From Lachnospiraceae bacterium (GTDB lineage: Bacteria > Bacillota > Clostridia > Lachnospirales > Lachnospiraceae): DNA of 14,719 bases. The translations under genes and the position numbers were made by a program. The notes under the pieces were generated by a model, which ran no database searches, had not been told where the DNA came from, and worked only from the letters and a program-made list of their open reading frames with translations. Below, piece after piece: positions 1 through 6,933 of the stretch (the first letter of the stretch is position 1; each line of letters starts with the position of its first letter). The DNA lies in the NCBI GenBank assembly GCA_021153185.1, contig JAGKTY010000038.1, forward strand, positions 1 through 14,719. The letters run 5' to 3'.

Positions 1-58
1 AGACGAGATACGCTTTGCGAATCTCGCTCTGATTAGCAGTCGTCAAATGTCCATTCAT
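1..58 (-). other. Possible 5' end of an ORF leaving the window, or part of a dispersed repeat
   Basis: An ATG at 58 on the minus strand opens a frame that stays open to the window edge (MNGHLTTANQSEIRKAYL...). No convincing ribosome binding site precedes it, and the frame is also open upstream of the ATG towards the fba terminator. The segment holds a hairpin (arms 4-9 and 21-26, with an inner CGC/GCG) and a CATGC-AA-GCATG palindrome (56-67) flanked by two copies of ATGTCCATT (47-55 and 68-76). This density of repeats suggests a non-coding repeated element as much as a gene. I do not recognise a protein family. Confidence 0.25.
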
Positions 59-93
59 GCAAGCATGATGTCCATTTTCCTCGTTGCCATAAC

Positions 94-125
94 AAAAAAA
101 CAGCGGCGCCATACGACGCCGCTGT
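94..125 (-). terminator. Rho-independent terminator of fba
   Basis: The arms CAGCGGCG (101-108) and CGCCGCTG (117-124) form a perfect 8-bp GC-rich stem with an 8-nt loop, extended by one A-T pair (100/125). On the minus strand a run of seven T follows immediately (100 down to 94). It lies 17 bases after the fba stop codon, so it is well placed to end that transcript. Confidence 0.93.
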
Positions 126-141
126 AAAATCCCGGTTATTC

Positions 142-1008
142 TTAAGCCTGTCCAACAGATCCGAATAATTCCATTTTTTCTTTTACTTTTGCTTTGATTG
201 CATCGAAGCCCGGAGCAAGAAGCTTACGTGGGTCAAATCCTTTACCCTCTAAATCTTTTCCGGCCTCAATGTATTTACGTGTAGCCTCAGCAAATACTAA
301 CTGACACTCTGTGTTAACGTTGATTTTTGCAACACCAAGGTCGATTGCTTTTTTGATCATGTCATCAGGAATACCTGTACCACCGTGAAGTACTAATGGA
401 AGATCTCCTGTTTTCTGCTGAATTGCATCAAGAACGTCAAACTGAAGTCCTGCCCAGTTCTCCGGATATTTACCATGGATGTTACCGATACCTGCTGCAA
501 GGAAGTCTACGCCAAGATCAGCGATCTGTTTACACTCTGCCGGATCAGCACACTCGCCCATACCAACAACGCCGTCTTCTTCTCCACCGATAGAACCAAC
601 TTCTGCCTCGATTGAGATTCCTTTGTCATGTGCAGCTTTTACAAGCTCTGTTGTTTTTGCGATGTTCTCATCGATAGCGAAGTGAGAACCATCAAACATG
701 ATGCTTGAGAAACCAGCCTCGATACATTTGTAGCAGTGATCATATGAACCATGATCAAGATGTACTGCTACAGGTACTGTGATGTTCTGGTCTTTGATTA
801 AACCGTTAACCATACCCATAACAACATCATAACCACCCATGTATTTGCCGGCACCCTCAGATACACCGAGGATTACAGGTGAGTTGCACTCCTGAGCTGT
901 TAAAAGGATTGCTTTTGTCCACTCAAGGTTGTTGATGTTGAACTGACCTACTGCATAGTGGCCAGCTTTTGCTTTTTTAAGCATTTCTGTTGCTGAAACT
1001 AATGCCAT
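142..1008 (-). CDS. fba: Class II fructose-1,6-bisphosphate aldolase
   Basis: This enzyme reversibly cleaves fructose-1,6-bisphosphate to dihydroxyacetone phosphate and glyceraldehyde-3-phosphate in cytoplasmic glycolysis and gluconeogenesis. The 288-residue protein shows the class II zinc aldolase pattern: HLDHG at 83-87 (catalytic Asp85, zinc ligand His86), EAEVGSIGG at 134-142, zinc ligands His178 (GIGNIHGKY) and His208 (LHGGTGIPDD), and the phosphate-binding KINVNTE segment. Length is normal for the short FbaA/GatY-like form. The ATG at 1008 is preceded by GGAGG with 10-nt spacing. It is a single-gene unit with its own promoter (TATAAT at 1050-1055) and terminator, as expected for a strongly expressed glycolytic gene. 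Related tagatose-bisphosphate aldolases share the fold; the stand-alone setting without tagatose genes favours the glycolytic role. Confidence 0.95.
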   Translation of the reverse strand: MALVSATEMLKKAKAGHYAVGQFNINNLEWTKAILLTAQECNSPVILGVSEGAGKYMGGYDVVMGMVNGLIKDQNITVPVAVHLDHGSYDHCYKCIEAGFSSIMFDGSHFAIDENIAKTTELVKAAHDKGISIEAEVGSIGGEEDGVVGMGECADPAECKQIADLGVDFLAAGIGNIHGKYPENWAGLQFDVLDAIQQKTGDLPLVLHGGTGIPDDMIKKAIDLGVAKINVNTECQLVFAEATRKYIEAGKDLEGKGFDPRKLLAPGFDAIKAKVKEKMELFGSVGQA

Positions 1009-1049
1009 TTTAAATTACCTCCGTAAAATTGATACTGTTTAACGACATT

Positions 1050-1078
1050 ATTATACCCTACTTGACGCAAAATGGGAA
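1050..1078 (-). promoter_or_regulatory. Sigma-A-type promoter of fba
   Basis: On the minus strand a perfect TATAAT (-10, at 1050-1055) lies 17 bp downstream of TTCCCA (-35, at 1073-1078, four of six matches to TTGACA). Transcription would start near 1043, giving a leader of about 35 nt that carries the GGAGG site. It sits between the lipid kinase stop and fba, which supports fba being separately transcribed. Confidence 0.8.
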
Positions 1079-1109
1079 TAATAAAAAACGAACTTTTCAA
1101 ACTTTCTTA

Positions 1110-2075
1110 TCAATCGTCCTTACCCTGCGGCACAATAATGGTCAATGCCTTCTGCTCGTTTTCAATCTCGACATCGACATGACTGCCGCCATACTCTCCG
1201 TCAAGCGTCCAAGCCACGGCTTCCTTGGAACGGAATGTGATGTGTTTTGTCTTGAAGCAATACATATGCTGGTCGTCAAAATTCTTGGCAACGAGATTGA
1301 CCATAATATTGTTCAGTTCGATGAGATCCTTCGGTTTCTGGATTAAAATGACTTCAAAAACGCCGTCATCCAATTTGACATGCTTGCCTGTAATTCGCTT
1401 AAATCCGCCAACTGAGACAGAATTGGTAACCATGCCGAAAAGAAATTCATCCTGAATCTTGATGTCAAGTCCGTCCTCATCCTCGTAATGTATCTCCATG
1501 TCATAGGATTTGACGTTGCCCAAACGCTTTGCACCTTCCAAAATGTAAGCCATATGACCGAGTACGTTTTTCATCTGCTGGTCGGTCGCATACGAAACGT
1601 CTGTAAATAATCCAAATGCCGCAATATAGACAAACGTATCATCATTAAATGAGCCGATATCACAAGGGAATGCTCTGCCCTGCACAATGCTGTCTGCCGC
1701 CTTTTTCATATTGGATGAAATGCGAAGACTCTTTGCAAAATCGTTGGTAGACCCGGCCGGAACATATCCGATCGGAATGCGCTTTTCACACTTCATCATA
1801 CCGGTGACAACCTCGTCAAGTGTGCCATCACCACCACTGCAGGCAACCAGATCATAGTCCCCGGAAAGTTCGATGGTCGCATCGATTGCATCTCCGACCT
1901 GCTGTGTCGGATAAGCCGTCACAAGATATCCGGCTTTTGTAAAAACATCAATGATATCGAGCAAATTGCTTCGAATTCCCGCTTTTCCGGCATGCGGGTT
2001 GTAAATGAACAACATTTTTTTACCCTGCACAATTTTCACCTCTTTATTTTCAAACATATCATATATCATTTGCAT
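1110..2075 (-). CDS. Diacylglycerol kinase-family lipid kinase (YegS/DgkB/BmrU type)
   Basis: This is a predicted soluble ATP-dependent lipid kinase that phosphorylates diacylglycerol or a related lipid at the membrane. The 321-residue protein has the family's N-terminal nucleotide-binding fold: NPHAGK at 26-31, GGDGTLDEV from 81 and GSTNDFAKSL shortly after. A beta-rich C-terminal domain follows (VSVGGF, DGVFEV, WTLDGE). Length fits the roughly 300-residue family. Two starts are credible: ATG at 2075 with AAGGAG 8 nt upstream (used here), and GTG at 2030 with AGAGG 8 nt upstream, giving a 306-residue protein that starts nearer the conserved fold. A GTG at 2084 overlaps the first ribosome binding site and is unlikely. 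It follows whiA by 21 bp and is probably the last gene of the hprK operon. The exact lipid substrate cannot be told from sequence. Confidence 0.88.
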   Translation of the reverse strand: MQMIYDMFENKEVKIVQGKKMLFIYNPHAGKAGIRSNLLDIIDVFTKAGYLVTAYPTQQVGDAIDATIELSGDYDLVACSGGDGTLDEVVTGMMKCEKRIPIGYVPAGSTNDFAKSLRISSNMKKAADSIVQGRAFPCDIGSFNDDTFVYIAAFGLFTDVSYATDQQMKNVLGHMAYILEGAKRLGNVKSYDMEIHYEDEDGLDIKIQDEFLFGMVTNSVSVGGFKRITGKHVKLDDGVFEVILIQKPKDLIELNNIMVNLVAKNFDDQHMYCFKTKHITFRSKEAVAWTLDGEYGGSHVDVEIENEQKALTIIVPQGKDD

Positions 2076-2096
2076 CGCACTCACTCCTTATACCGG

Positions 2097-3041
2097 CTAT
2101 TCTCCCCGGATTTTCTCGGCCAACTGTGAAAGCTTCCTCAGTCTGTGATTTACCCCCGATTTTCCCATCGGCGGATCTGTAAGCTCAGAAAGCTCTTTTA
2201 AAGTTGCGTCCGGATACTCAAGCCGCAGATACGCCATGTAACGCAGATTGTCCGGCAAGTTCTCCAGCCCATAATGCTTTTGTAAATACAAAATATCTTC
2301 TGTCTGTTTGGACGAAGCAGACGCCGTCTTTGCAATGTTTGCCGTCTCACAATTGACACGTCTGTTAATCGAATTGCGCATTTCTTTCAAAATACGCGCG
2401 TTCTCAAGCTCCATCAGCGCTTTGTGCGCTTCCATTATATTGAGAAGGTCAACAATCTGTTCTCCCTCTTTAAAATATACGACAAAATATTTTTTTCGCT
2501 GCACAATGCGCGCTGTCAGTTCAAATACCGCAAAAATTTTGACAAGTGCCTCTGCCTCATGTTCGCTGTGACAGACAAATTCCATGTGATAGCTTTTGTC
2601 CGGATCACTCATGGAACCAATGACGAGATACGTACCGCGAAGATAGGCGCGGTTGCAGCAATTGTTCTTAAGCAGCCTGGCATCTGTCTCGAAATGCATA
2701 TTGCCTAAGCCAAGCTTCTCCTTCGGTATTTTGAGCATCAAAAACACCTTTTCCGTTTGCGTGGCGCTGACTGCCCGAATCGTATAAACAGGCGTCCGCT
2801 TGTGCGGAACCGTCCGCGCAACGGACACATCCGGAACCCTGCCAAATATTTTTTTCCAAAGATAACAGCATTTGGTTGCGACATGCACATTTTCCGTTTG
2901 CACACAAACAACGTATCCATCCTGCGCTTCAACGATTTGTCCGCAAAACTGTAGAATTGCGGCAAGTTCTGCCATCTGACAATGTCTCGCCGGCGTTTTG
3001 GCCAATGCAAGCTCACTTTTAACCGTTTGTGAAAAAGACAT
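2097..3041 (-). CDS. whiA: DNA-binding protein WhiA
   Basis: WhiA is a conserved Gram-positive DNA-binding protein. It is needed for sporulation septation in Streptomyces and influences division and chromosome segregation in Bacillus. The 314-residue protein has the usual plan: an N-terminal half related to LAGLIDADG homing endonucleases without the catalytic residues, a linker (INRRVNCETANIAKT, a strong family signature), and a C-terminal helix-turn-helix ending ...MGKSGVNHRLRKLSQLAEKIRGE, with ATLKELSELTDPP as the first helices. The ATG at 3041 shares a base with the rapZ stop codon (TAATG), and GGGAG lies 4 nt upstream, so the two genes are very likely translationally coupled. In Bacillus, yvcK (glmR) sits between the rapZ and whiA homologues; here it is missing. 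Confidence 0.96.
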   Translation of the reverse strand: MSFSQTVKSELALAKTPARHCQMAELAAILQFCGQIVEAQDGYVVCVQTENVHVATKCCYLWKKIFGRVPDVSVARTVPHKRTPVYTIRAVSATQTEKVFLMLKIPKEKLGLGNMHFETDARLLKNNCCNRAYLRGTYLVIGSMSDPDKSYHMEFVCHSEHEAEALVKIFAVFELTARIVQRKKYFVVYFKEGEQIVDLLNIMEAHKALMELENARILKEMRNSINRRVNCETANIAKTASASSKQTEDILYLQKHYGLENLPDNLRYMAYLRLEYPDATLKELSELTDPPMGKSGVNHRLRKLSQLAEKIRGE

Positions 3042-3904
3042 TACACTCCCACCTTAATATCCTTGTGTACGACCGTTAACCCATAGTCGCCTTTGTCCTT
3101 CATCCGCTCATACAGGGCATTGGCGAGTGTGACAGAACGGTGCTTTCCGCCTGTACAGCCGATACCGATGACAAGCCGGTATTTGCCTTCCTTGATATAA
3201 TTTGGAATCAAAAAACGGATCATATCTTCAAGCTTATCAAGAAACTGCCCGGCCTCCTCAAAGCCCATGACATAATCACGCACAGGCGCATCATTTCCTG
3301 TCAGGTGCTTCATGCCCTCGATGTAAAACGGATTCGGCAAAAAGCGCACATCAAATACCAGATCGGCCTCAAGCGGAATCCCGTATTTAAACCCGAATGA
3401 CACGATTGTAACCATCAGGCTGTTGTACGCCTCCTGCTTCACAAAAATGCGTTCCAGCTCTTCTTTGAGTTCCCTTGTCAGAAGTCTTGTTGTATCAATC
3501 ACATAGTCTGCTTTCTGCTTCAGTCCCTCCATCATCGCGCGCTCACGGTCAATGCCTGCCTGTACGCTGCCGGTTTTATCGGCCGGATGCAGACGCCTCG
3601 TCTCCTTATAGCGCTTAATAAGCACCTCGTCAGCTGCATCGAGGAATAAGATTTCAAAACTCACACCCTGTTTTTCAATCTCTGAAAGAATCTGCGAAAT
3701 CTCCTCACTCGTCTTATCAAGACGGATATCGAGGCCAAGCGCAACCTTTGTAATCTCGCTGTTTGGCGTTGTGATCAGTTCTGCAAATTTGGGTACGAGC
3801 GGAAGCGGAAGGTTGTCCACACAGTAATATCCCGCATCCTCTAACATTTTCATGGCGGTACCTTTTCCGGCACCACTCATCCCCGTCACAATGACTAATT
3901 TCAT
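3041..3904 (-). CDS. rapZ: RNase adapter / nucleotide-binding protein RapZ (YvcJ family)
   Basis: RapZ-family proteins bind nucleotides. In E. coli the protein directs RNase E to the GlmZ small RNA to control glucosamine-6-phosphate synthesis; in Bacillus the homologue YvcJ hydrolyses GTP and its RNA role is unsettled. The 287-residue protein has the N-terminal P-loop (GMSGAGKGT at 8-16), the signature GYYCVDNLP, a middle FLDAADEVLIKRY segment, and the C-terminal IGCTGGKHRSVTLAN motif typical of the RNA-binding domain. The P-loop reads GKGT rather than the usual GK[S/T], as in adenylate kinases. The ATG at 3904 has GGAG 8 nt upstream. It overlaps whiA by one base and follows murB by 80 bp, a gap that contains a hairpin. 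Confidence 0.95.
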   Translation of the reverse strand: MKLVIVTGMSGAGKGTAMKMLEDAGYYCVDNLPLPLVPKFAELITTPNSEITKVALGLDIRLDKTSEEISQILSEIEKQGVSFEILFLDAADEVLIKRYKETRRLHPADKTGSVQAGIDRERAMMEGLKQKADYVIDTTRLLTRELKEELERIFVKQEAYNSLMVTIVSFGFKYGIPLEADLVFDVRFLPNPFYIEGMKHLTGNDAPVRDYVMGFEEAGQFLDKLEDMIRFLIPNYIKEGKYRLVIGIGCTGGKHRSVTLANALYERMKDKGDYGLTVVHKDIKVGV

Positions 3905-3925
3905 GGTATCTTCTCCATAAACATA

Positions 3926-3945
3926 GGCAGAGCCTACGCCCTGCC
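3926..3945 (-). other. Stem-loop in the murB-rapZ intergenic region
   Basis: The minus strand reads GGCAGGGC-GTAG-GCTCTGCC, an 8-pair stem (one G-T wobble) with a tetraloop. It starts about 40 nt after the murB stop and ends about 21 nt before rapZ. No T run follows on the minus strand (TATGTTTATGG), so it is not a normal terminator. It may be an RNA processing or stability element, or a partial attenuator, setting RapZ levels relative to MurB. Confidence 0.5.
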
Positions 3946-3984
3946 CCTCTTTTGTAAAAATATCCGGTCACCTAAGCCCCCCGG

Positions 3985-4896
3985 TTAAAAATCACCTACC
4001 CGGATTACTTCAGGCTCGAGCGTTACGCCAAATTGTTTTTCAACGCGCTCACGCACCTCATCCATCAAATCGACAATATCTGCCGCACTGCTGCCGCCCA
4101 CATTTATGACAAACCCGCAATGCTTCTCCGAAACCTGTGCCCCGCCAATGCGGAATCCGCGAAGCCCTGCATCCATAATCAGCTTGCCTGCAAAATGTCC
4201 CTCCGGACGCTTAAACGTGCTTCCCGCACTTGGATATTCAAGCGGCTGCTTTTCCCGCCTTCTGGCTGCAAAATCGGCCATTTTTTCTTCTATTTGCGCC
4301 CTCTCACCTGTCTGCAACTTAAGTACTGTCGAAAGTACATAATATGCTTCCTTCTTCAAAATACTTGTGCGGTATCCAAACTGCATCTCCTCATTGGAGA
4401 GCGTTCTGATTACACCATTTGCATCAACCACCGTAACGGACTCAACAACAAATGCCATCTCTCCATCATAGGCACCTGCGTTCATAACGATTGCGCCACC
4501 GATTGTGCCGGGAATTCCGGAAGCAAACTCCATACCCGCAAGCGCCTGCGCTTTGGCCGTATTTGCCACCTTGGAAAGAAGCGCACCGGCCTGTGCGGTA
4601 ATCCGCTCACCCTCTACCGTAATGTCTGTCAGAAAAGCGGAGGTGTCAAGCACAAATCCGGGAATGCCCTTATCGCCCACGAGGATATTGCTGCCGTTTC
4701 CAAGCACAAAAAACGGAATACCTTCCTCGGAAAAACGTTTGATGAGCGCACAAAACGCCTGCACATCCGGCAACTTCACAAAGTATTCAGCCTCGCCACC
4801 AACACGGAATGTCGTGTGGTTTTTCATTGGTTCGTGCATGAGAAGATTCTCATTTGAAACAAGCTGCGTTACAAATTCGATTAATTCTTTATTCAA
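3985..4896 (-). CDS. murB: UDP-N-acetylenolpyruvoylglucosamine reductase
   Basis: MurB is the cytoplasmic FAD enzyme that uses NADPH to reduce UDP-GlcNAc-enolpyruvate to UDP-MurNAc, the second committed step of peptidoglycan precursor synthesis. The 303-residue protein shows NHTTFRVGGEA near 26-36 (start of the FAD domain), FVLGNGSNILVGD, the FAD phosphate loop GIPGTIGGAIVMNAGAY, the catalytic-serine segment YPSAGSTFKRPEG near 230, GKLIMDAGLRG, and C-terminal LEPEVIRVG with the catalytic Glu. It belongs to the shorter type II MurB class found in Firmicutes. The start is TTG at 4894-4896 (AGGG 7 nt upstream). An in-frame TAG four codons upstream with no ATG or GTG between leaves no better upstream choice, and the next internal ATG would cut close to the FAD domain. 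It lies 59 bp after the glucokinase gene in the putative operon. Confidence 0.96.
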   Translation of the reverse strand: MNKELIEFVTQLVSNENLLMHEPMKNHTTFRVGGEAEYFVKLPDVQAFCALIKRFSEEGIPFFVLGNGSNILVGDKGIPGFVLDTSAFLTDITVEGERITAQAGALLSKVANTAKAQALAGMEFASGIPGTIGGAIVMNAGAYDGEMAFVVESVTVVDANGVIRTLSNEEMQFGYRTSILKKEAYYVLSTVLKLQTGERAQIEEKMADFAARRREKQPLEYPSAGSTFKRPEGHFAGKLIMDAGLRGFRIGGAQVSEKHCGFVINVGGSSAADIVDLMDEVRERVEKQFGVTLEPEVIRVGDF

Positions 4897-4955
4897 ATCT
4901 ATTCCCTACCATTTCATAAGACAATGTATTCTGTCTCAATATAGGATATGAACAA

Positions 4956-5891
4956 TTACAAAACAAGTTTGGCTGCACCGTAGATGCCTGCATCATTGCC
5001 AAGCTTTGCGAGTGTAAACTTGGCATCCCTGCTTCCACGGAACACGATCGGCTTATAATTCTTCTCAACATAAGGCAAGATCACTTCGCCCGCTTTGGAA
5101 ACACCGCCGCCAATTACAAAAATCTGCGGATTGGTCACGCAGGCAACTGCTGCAAGCCCTTCGCCAAGATACTTACCGAACTGCTCGCAAATCTCATCTG
5201 CCGCTTTGTCCCCGGCTTTTACCGCATCCCACAAATCCTTTGCAGAAAGCTCGCCCTTCTTCAGGCATGTCTCTCCTGTGAAGCTGTCTAAATAGCGGTT
5301 GGCGATACGAACCATTCCTGTCGCCGATGCATACTGCTCAAGACATCCATAGTTGCCGCATCCACACTGATCCGGCTCTCCGTCCTGCACATGGATATGT
5401 CCGATTTCTCCGCCGGCACCGATTGCACCTGTCAAAATCTCACCATCGACGATGATACCACCACCGACACCTGTACCAAGTGTAACCATAACGAGGTTGT
5501 CAAAACCCTGACCGCCGCCGCGCCACATCTCTCCGAGTGCTGCGACATTTGCGTCATTACCTGTACGGACCGGAATGCCCTGTAAAATCTCGCTGAGTGT
5601 ATCATTTACATTGAATACACCCCAACCAAGGTTTGCACATTCATATACAACACCCTTGCCGTCTACCGGTCCCGGGATACCGATTCCGACACCAATCACT
5701 GCTGATTTCTCGATGGATTTTTCAGCCATCTTTGCCTGAATCGATTTTGCGATATCCGGTAAAATCTCTACCCCGTGATCTTCGGTTCGTGTCACGATTT
5801 CCCATTTATCAAGTACATTCCCTACTGTGTCAAAAAGTCCCATTTTGATCGTTGTTCCACCAACGTCTACACCAAAACAAAATTGTGCCAT
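4956..5891 (-). CDS. glk: ROK-family glucokinase
   Basis: This enzyme is predicted to phosphorylate glucose to glucose-6-phosphate with ATP in the cytoplasm. The 311-residue protein has the ROK pattern: ATP-binding DVGGTTIKMG at 9-18, the sugar-binding/catalytic segment TGNDANVAALGE with Asp113, a glycine-rich TLGTGVGGG at 137-145, the ROK zinc site (His165 in EIGHIHV, then Cys176, Cys178 and Cys183 in CGCGNYGCLE), and IFVIGGGVSKAGE towards the end. The start at 5891 is chosen because GGAGG lies 6 nt upstream; an upstream in-frame ATG six codons earlier would place that site inside the gene. It lies 21 bp after hprK. Other ROK kinases (fructose, ManNAc, allose) look similar, but the E-x-G-H-x-H form and the length fit bacterial glucokinase well. 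Confidence 0.9.
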   Translation of the reverse strand: MAQFCFGVDVGGTTIKMGLFDTVGNVLDKWEIVTRTEDHGVEILPDIAKSIQAKMAEKSIEKSAVIGVGIGIPGPVDGKGVVYECANLGWGVFNVNDTLSEILQGIPVRTGNDANVAALGEMWRGGGQGFDNLVMVTLGTGVGGGIIVDGEILTGAIGAGGEIGHIHVQDGEPDQCGCGNYGCLEQYASATGMVRIANRYLDSFTGETCLKKGELSAKDLWDAVKAGDKAADEICEQFGKYLGEGLAAVACVTNPQIFVIGGGVSKAGEVILPYVEKNYKPIVFRGSRDAKFTLAKLGNDAGIYGAAKLVL

Positions 5892-5912
5892 TTCTTCCTC
5901 CAAACGCATTCC

Positions 5913-6854
5913 TTATTCTTCATCATCCTCATCTTTTTTGGTGAGGTTGTTCTGAACTCTCTGATAGAGTTCCTGTGCCGCGTTGTAACCCATCTTTTTC
6001 TGTCTGTGGTTAACCGCTGCAGACTCGCAAATCACTGCAAGATTTCGTCCCGGTCTGATCGGGATACTGTGGCAGGCAATCTTGTTGCCAAGATACTCTG
6101 CATATTCTTCCTCGAGTCCAAGACGGTCGTACTCTTTGTCTTTGCTCCAGTCTTCCAATCTGATGACAAGATCAATCTGACTTGTATCCTTTACGCTTGA
6201 TACACCGAACAACGTCTTGACATCGACGATACCGATACCTCTAATCTCGATGAAATGCTTTGTGATATTCGGCGCCGTACCAACAAGTGTGTCTTCGCTA
6301 ACTTTTCGAATCTCCACAACATCGTCTGTTACAAGACGGTGTCCACGCTTAATCAGCTCAAGTGCTGCCTCCGATTTACCGATACCGCTCTCACCTGTGA
6401 TCAAAATACCCTCACCATATACATCAACAAGTACACCATGCACAGAAATACATGGGGCAAGCTGTACATTGAGCCATCTGATAATCTCCGCTGTAAAAGC
6501 ACTTGTTGCTTTCTTGGTCTGAAGAAGCGGAATCTTTTTCTCGATTGCTTTTTTCAAAAACAGCTCGTCCGGCATTAGTTCACGGCAGAAAATGAGCACC
6601 GGAATCGGGCAGGAAAGGAGCTGTTCATAAATCTCTTCCTTGCGCTCAGTCGACATGCCTTCCATATATGTGTACTCCACAAATCCGATAATCTGAAGAC
6701 GTGTTGCCTCATAATGCTCAAAATAGCCTGCAAGCTGAAGCGCAGGTCTGTTAATATCCGGCTGACTGATCTTAATTCCCTTGATGTCAATCTCAGGTGT
6801 CAGATTTTCCAGTTTAAAACGTTCGATTATTTTTTTAAGACTAACTGTTGCCAT
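5913..6854 (-). CDS. hprK: HPr kinase/phosphorylase
   Basis: HprK phosphorylates HPr of the sugar phosphotransferase system on Ser46 and removes that phosphate again, so it is the sensor for CcpA-type carbon catabolite repression in Firmicutes. The kinase is normally stimulated by fructose-1,6-bisphosphate and ATP, the phosphorylase by inorganic phosphate. The 313-residue protein has the variable N-terminal domain (1-130), His139 in SVHGVLVDVYG, a P-loop GESGIGKS at 154-161, KRGHRLVTDD at 169-178, and the family signature IEIRGIGIVDVKTLFG from 202, followed by the IPIRPGRNLAVI region. The ATG at 6854 is preceded by GGGGGA with 6-nt spacing. The C-terminus ends in an acidic/basic tail (KKDEDDEE). 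It is probably the first gene of the hprK-glk-murB-rapZ-whiA-kinase operon. No HPr gene is present in the window. Confidence 0.96.
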   Translation of the reverse strand: MATVSLKKIIERFKLENLTPEIDIKGIKISQPDINRPALQLAGYFEHYEATRLQIIGFVEYTYMEGMSTERKEEIYEQLLSCPIPVLIFCRELMPDELFLKKAIEKKIPLLQTKKATSAFTAEIIRWLNVQLAPCISVHGVLVDVYGEGILITGESGIGKSEAALELIKRGHRLVTDDVVEIRKVSEDTLVGTAPNITKHFIEIRGIGIVDVKTLFGVSSVKDTSQIDLVIRLEDWSKDKEYDRLGLEEEYAEYLGNKIACHSIPIRPGRNLAVICESAAVNHRQKKMGYNAAQELYQRVQNNLTKKDEDDEE

Positions 6855-6891
6855 CGTTATCCCCCATTTTTATCATATTTGAAACAGTTAC

Positions 6892-6920
6892 AGTTTATCA
6901 CAAAGTCCCCTATTTCTCAA
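6892..6920 (-). promoter_or_regulatory. Candidate promoter of the hprK operon
   Basis: On the minus strand TTGAGA (6915-6920, five of six matches) is followed after 17 bp by TAAACT (6892-6897, four of six matches). TG lies one base before the -10, making an extended -10 form. It lies in the 79-bp gap between uvrC and hprK, and no terminator was seen between the two genes. Read-through from uvrC is therefore also possible. Confidence 0.6.
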
Positions 6921-6933
6921 GCAAAATAGCACG

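Noticed and set aside
1029..1346. Plus-strand open frame of 105 residues starting in the fba promoter region
   Set aside because: Most of it is antisense to the lipid kinase gene, and no ribosome binding site precedes it.
3946..3984. Terminator after murB (CCGG...CCGG followed by ATATTTTT)
   Set aside because: The stem is only 4 bp with a long loop, too weak to count as a terminator inside an apparent operon.
4033..4857. Long plus-strand open frame of 274 residues opposite murB
   Set aside because: MurB is unmistakable on the other strand. The antisense product has no recognisable motif and its composition is that of a reverse-frame shadow.
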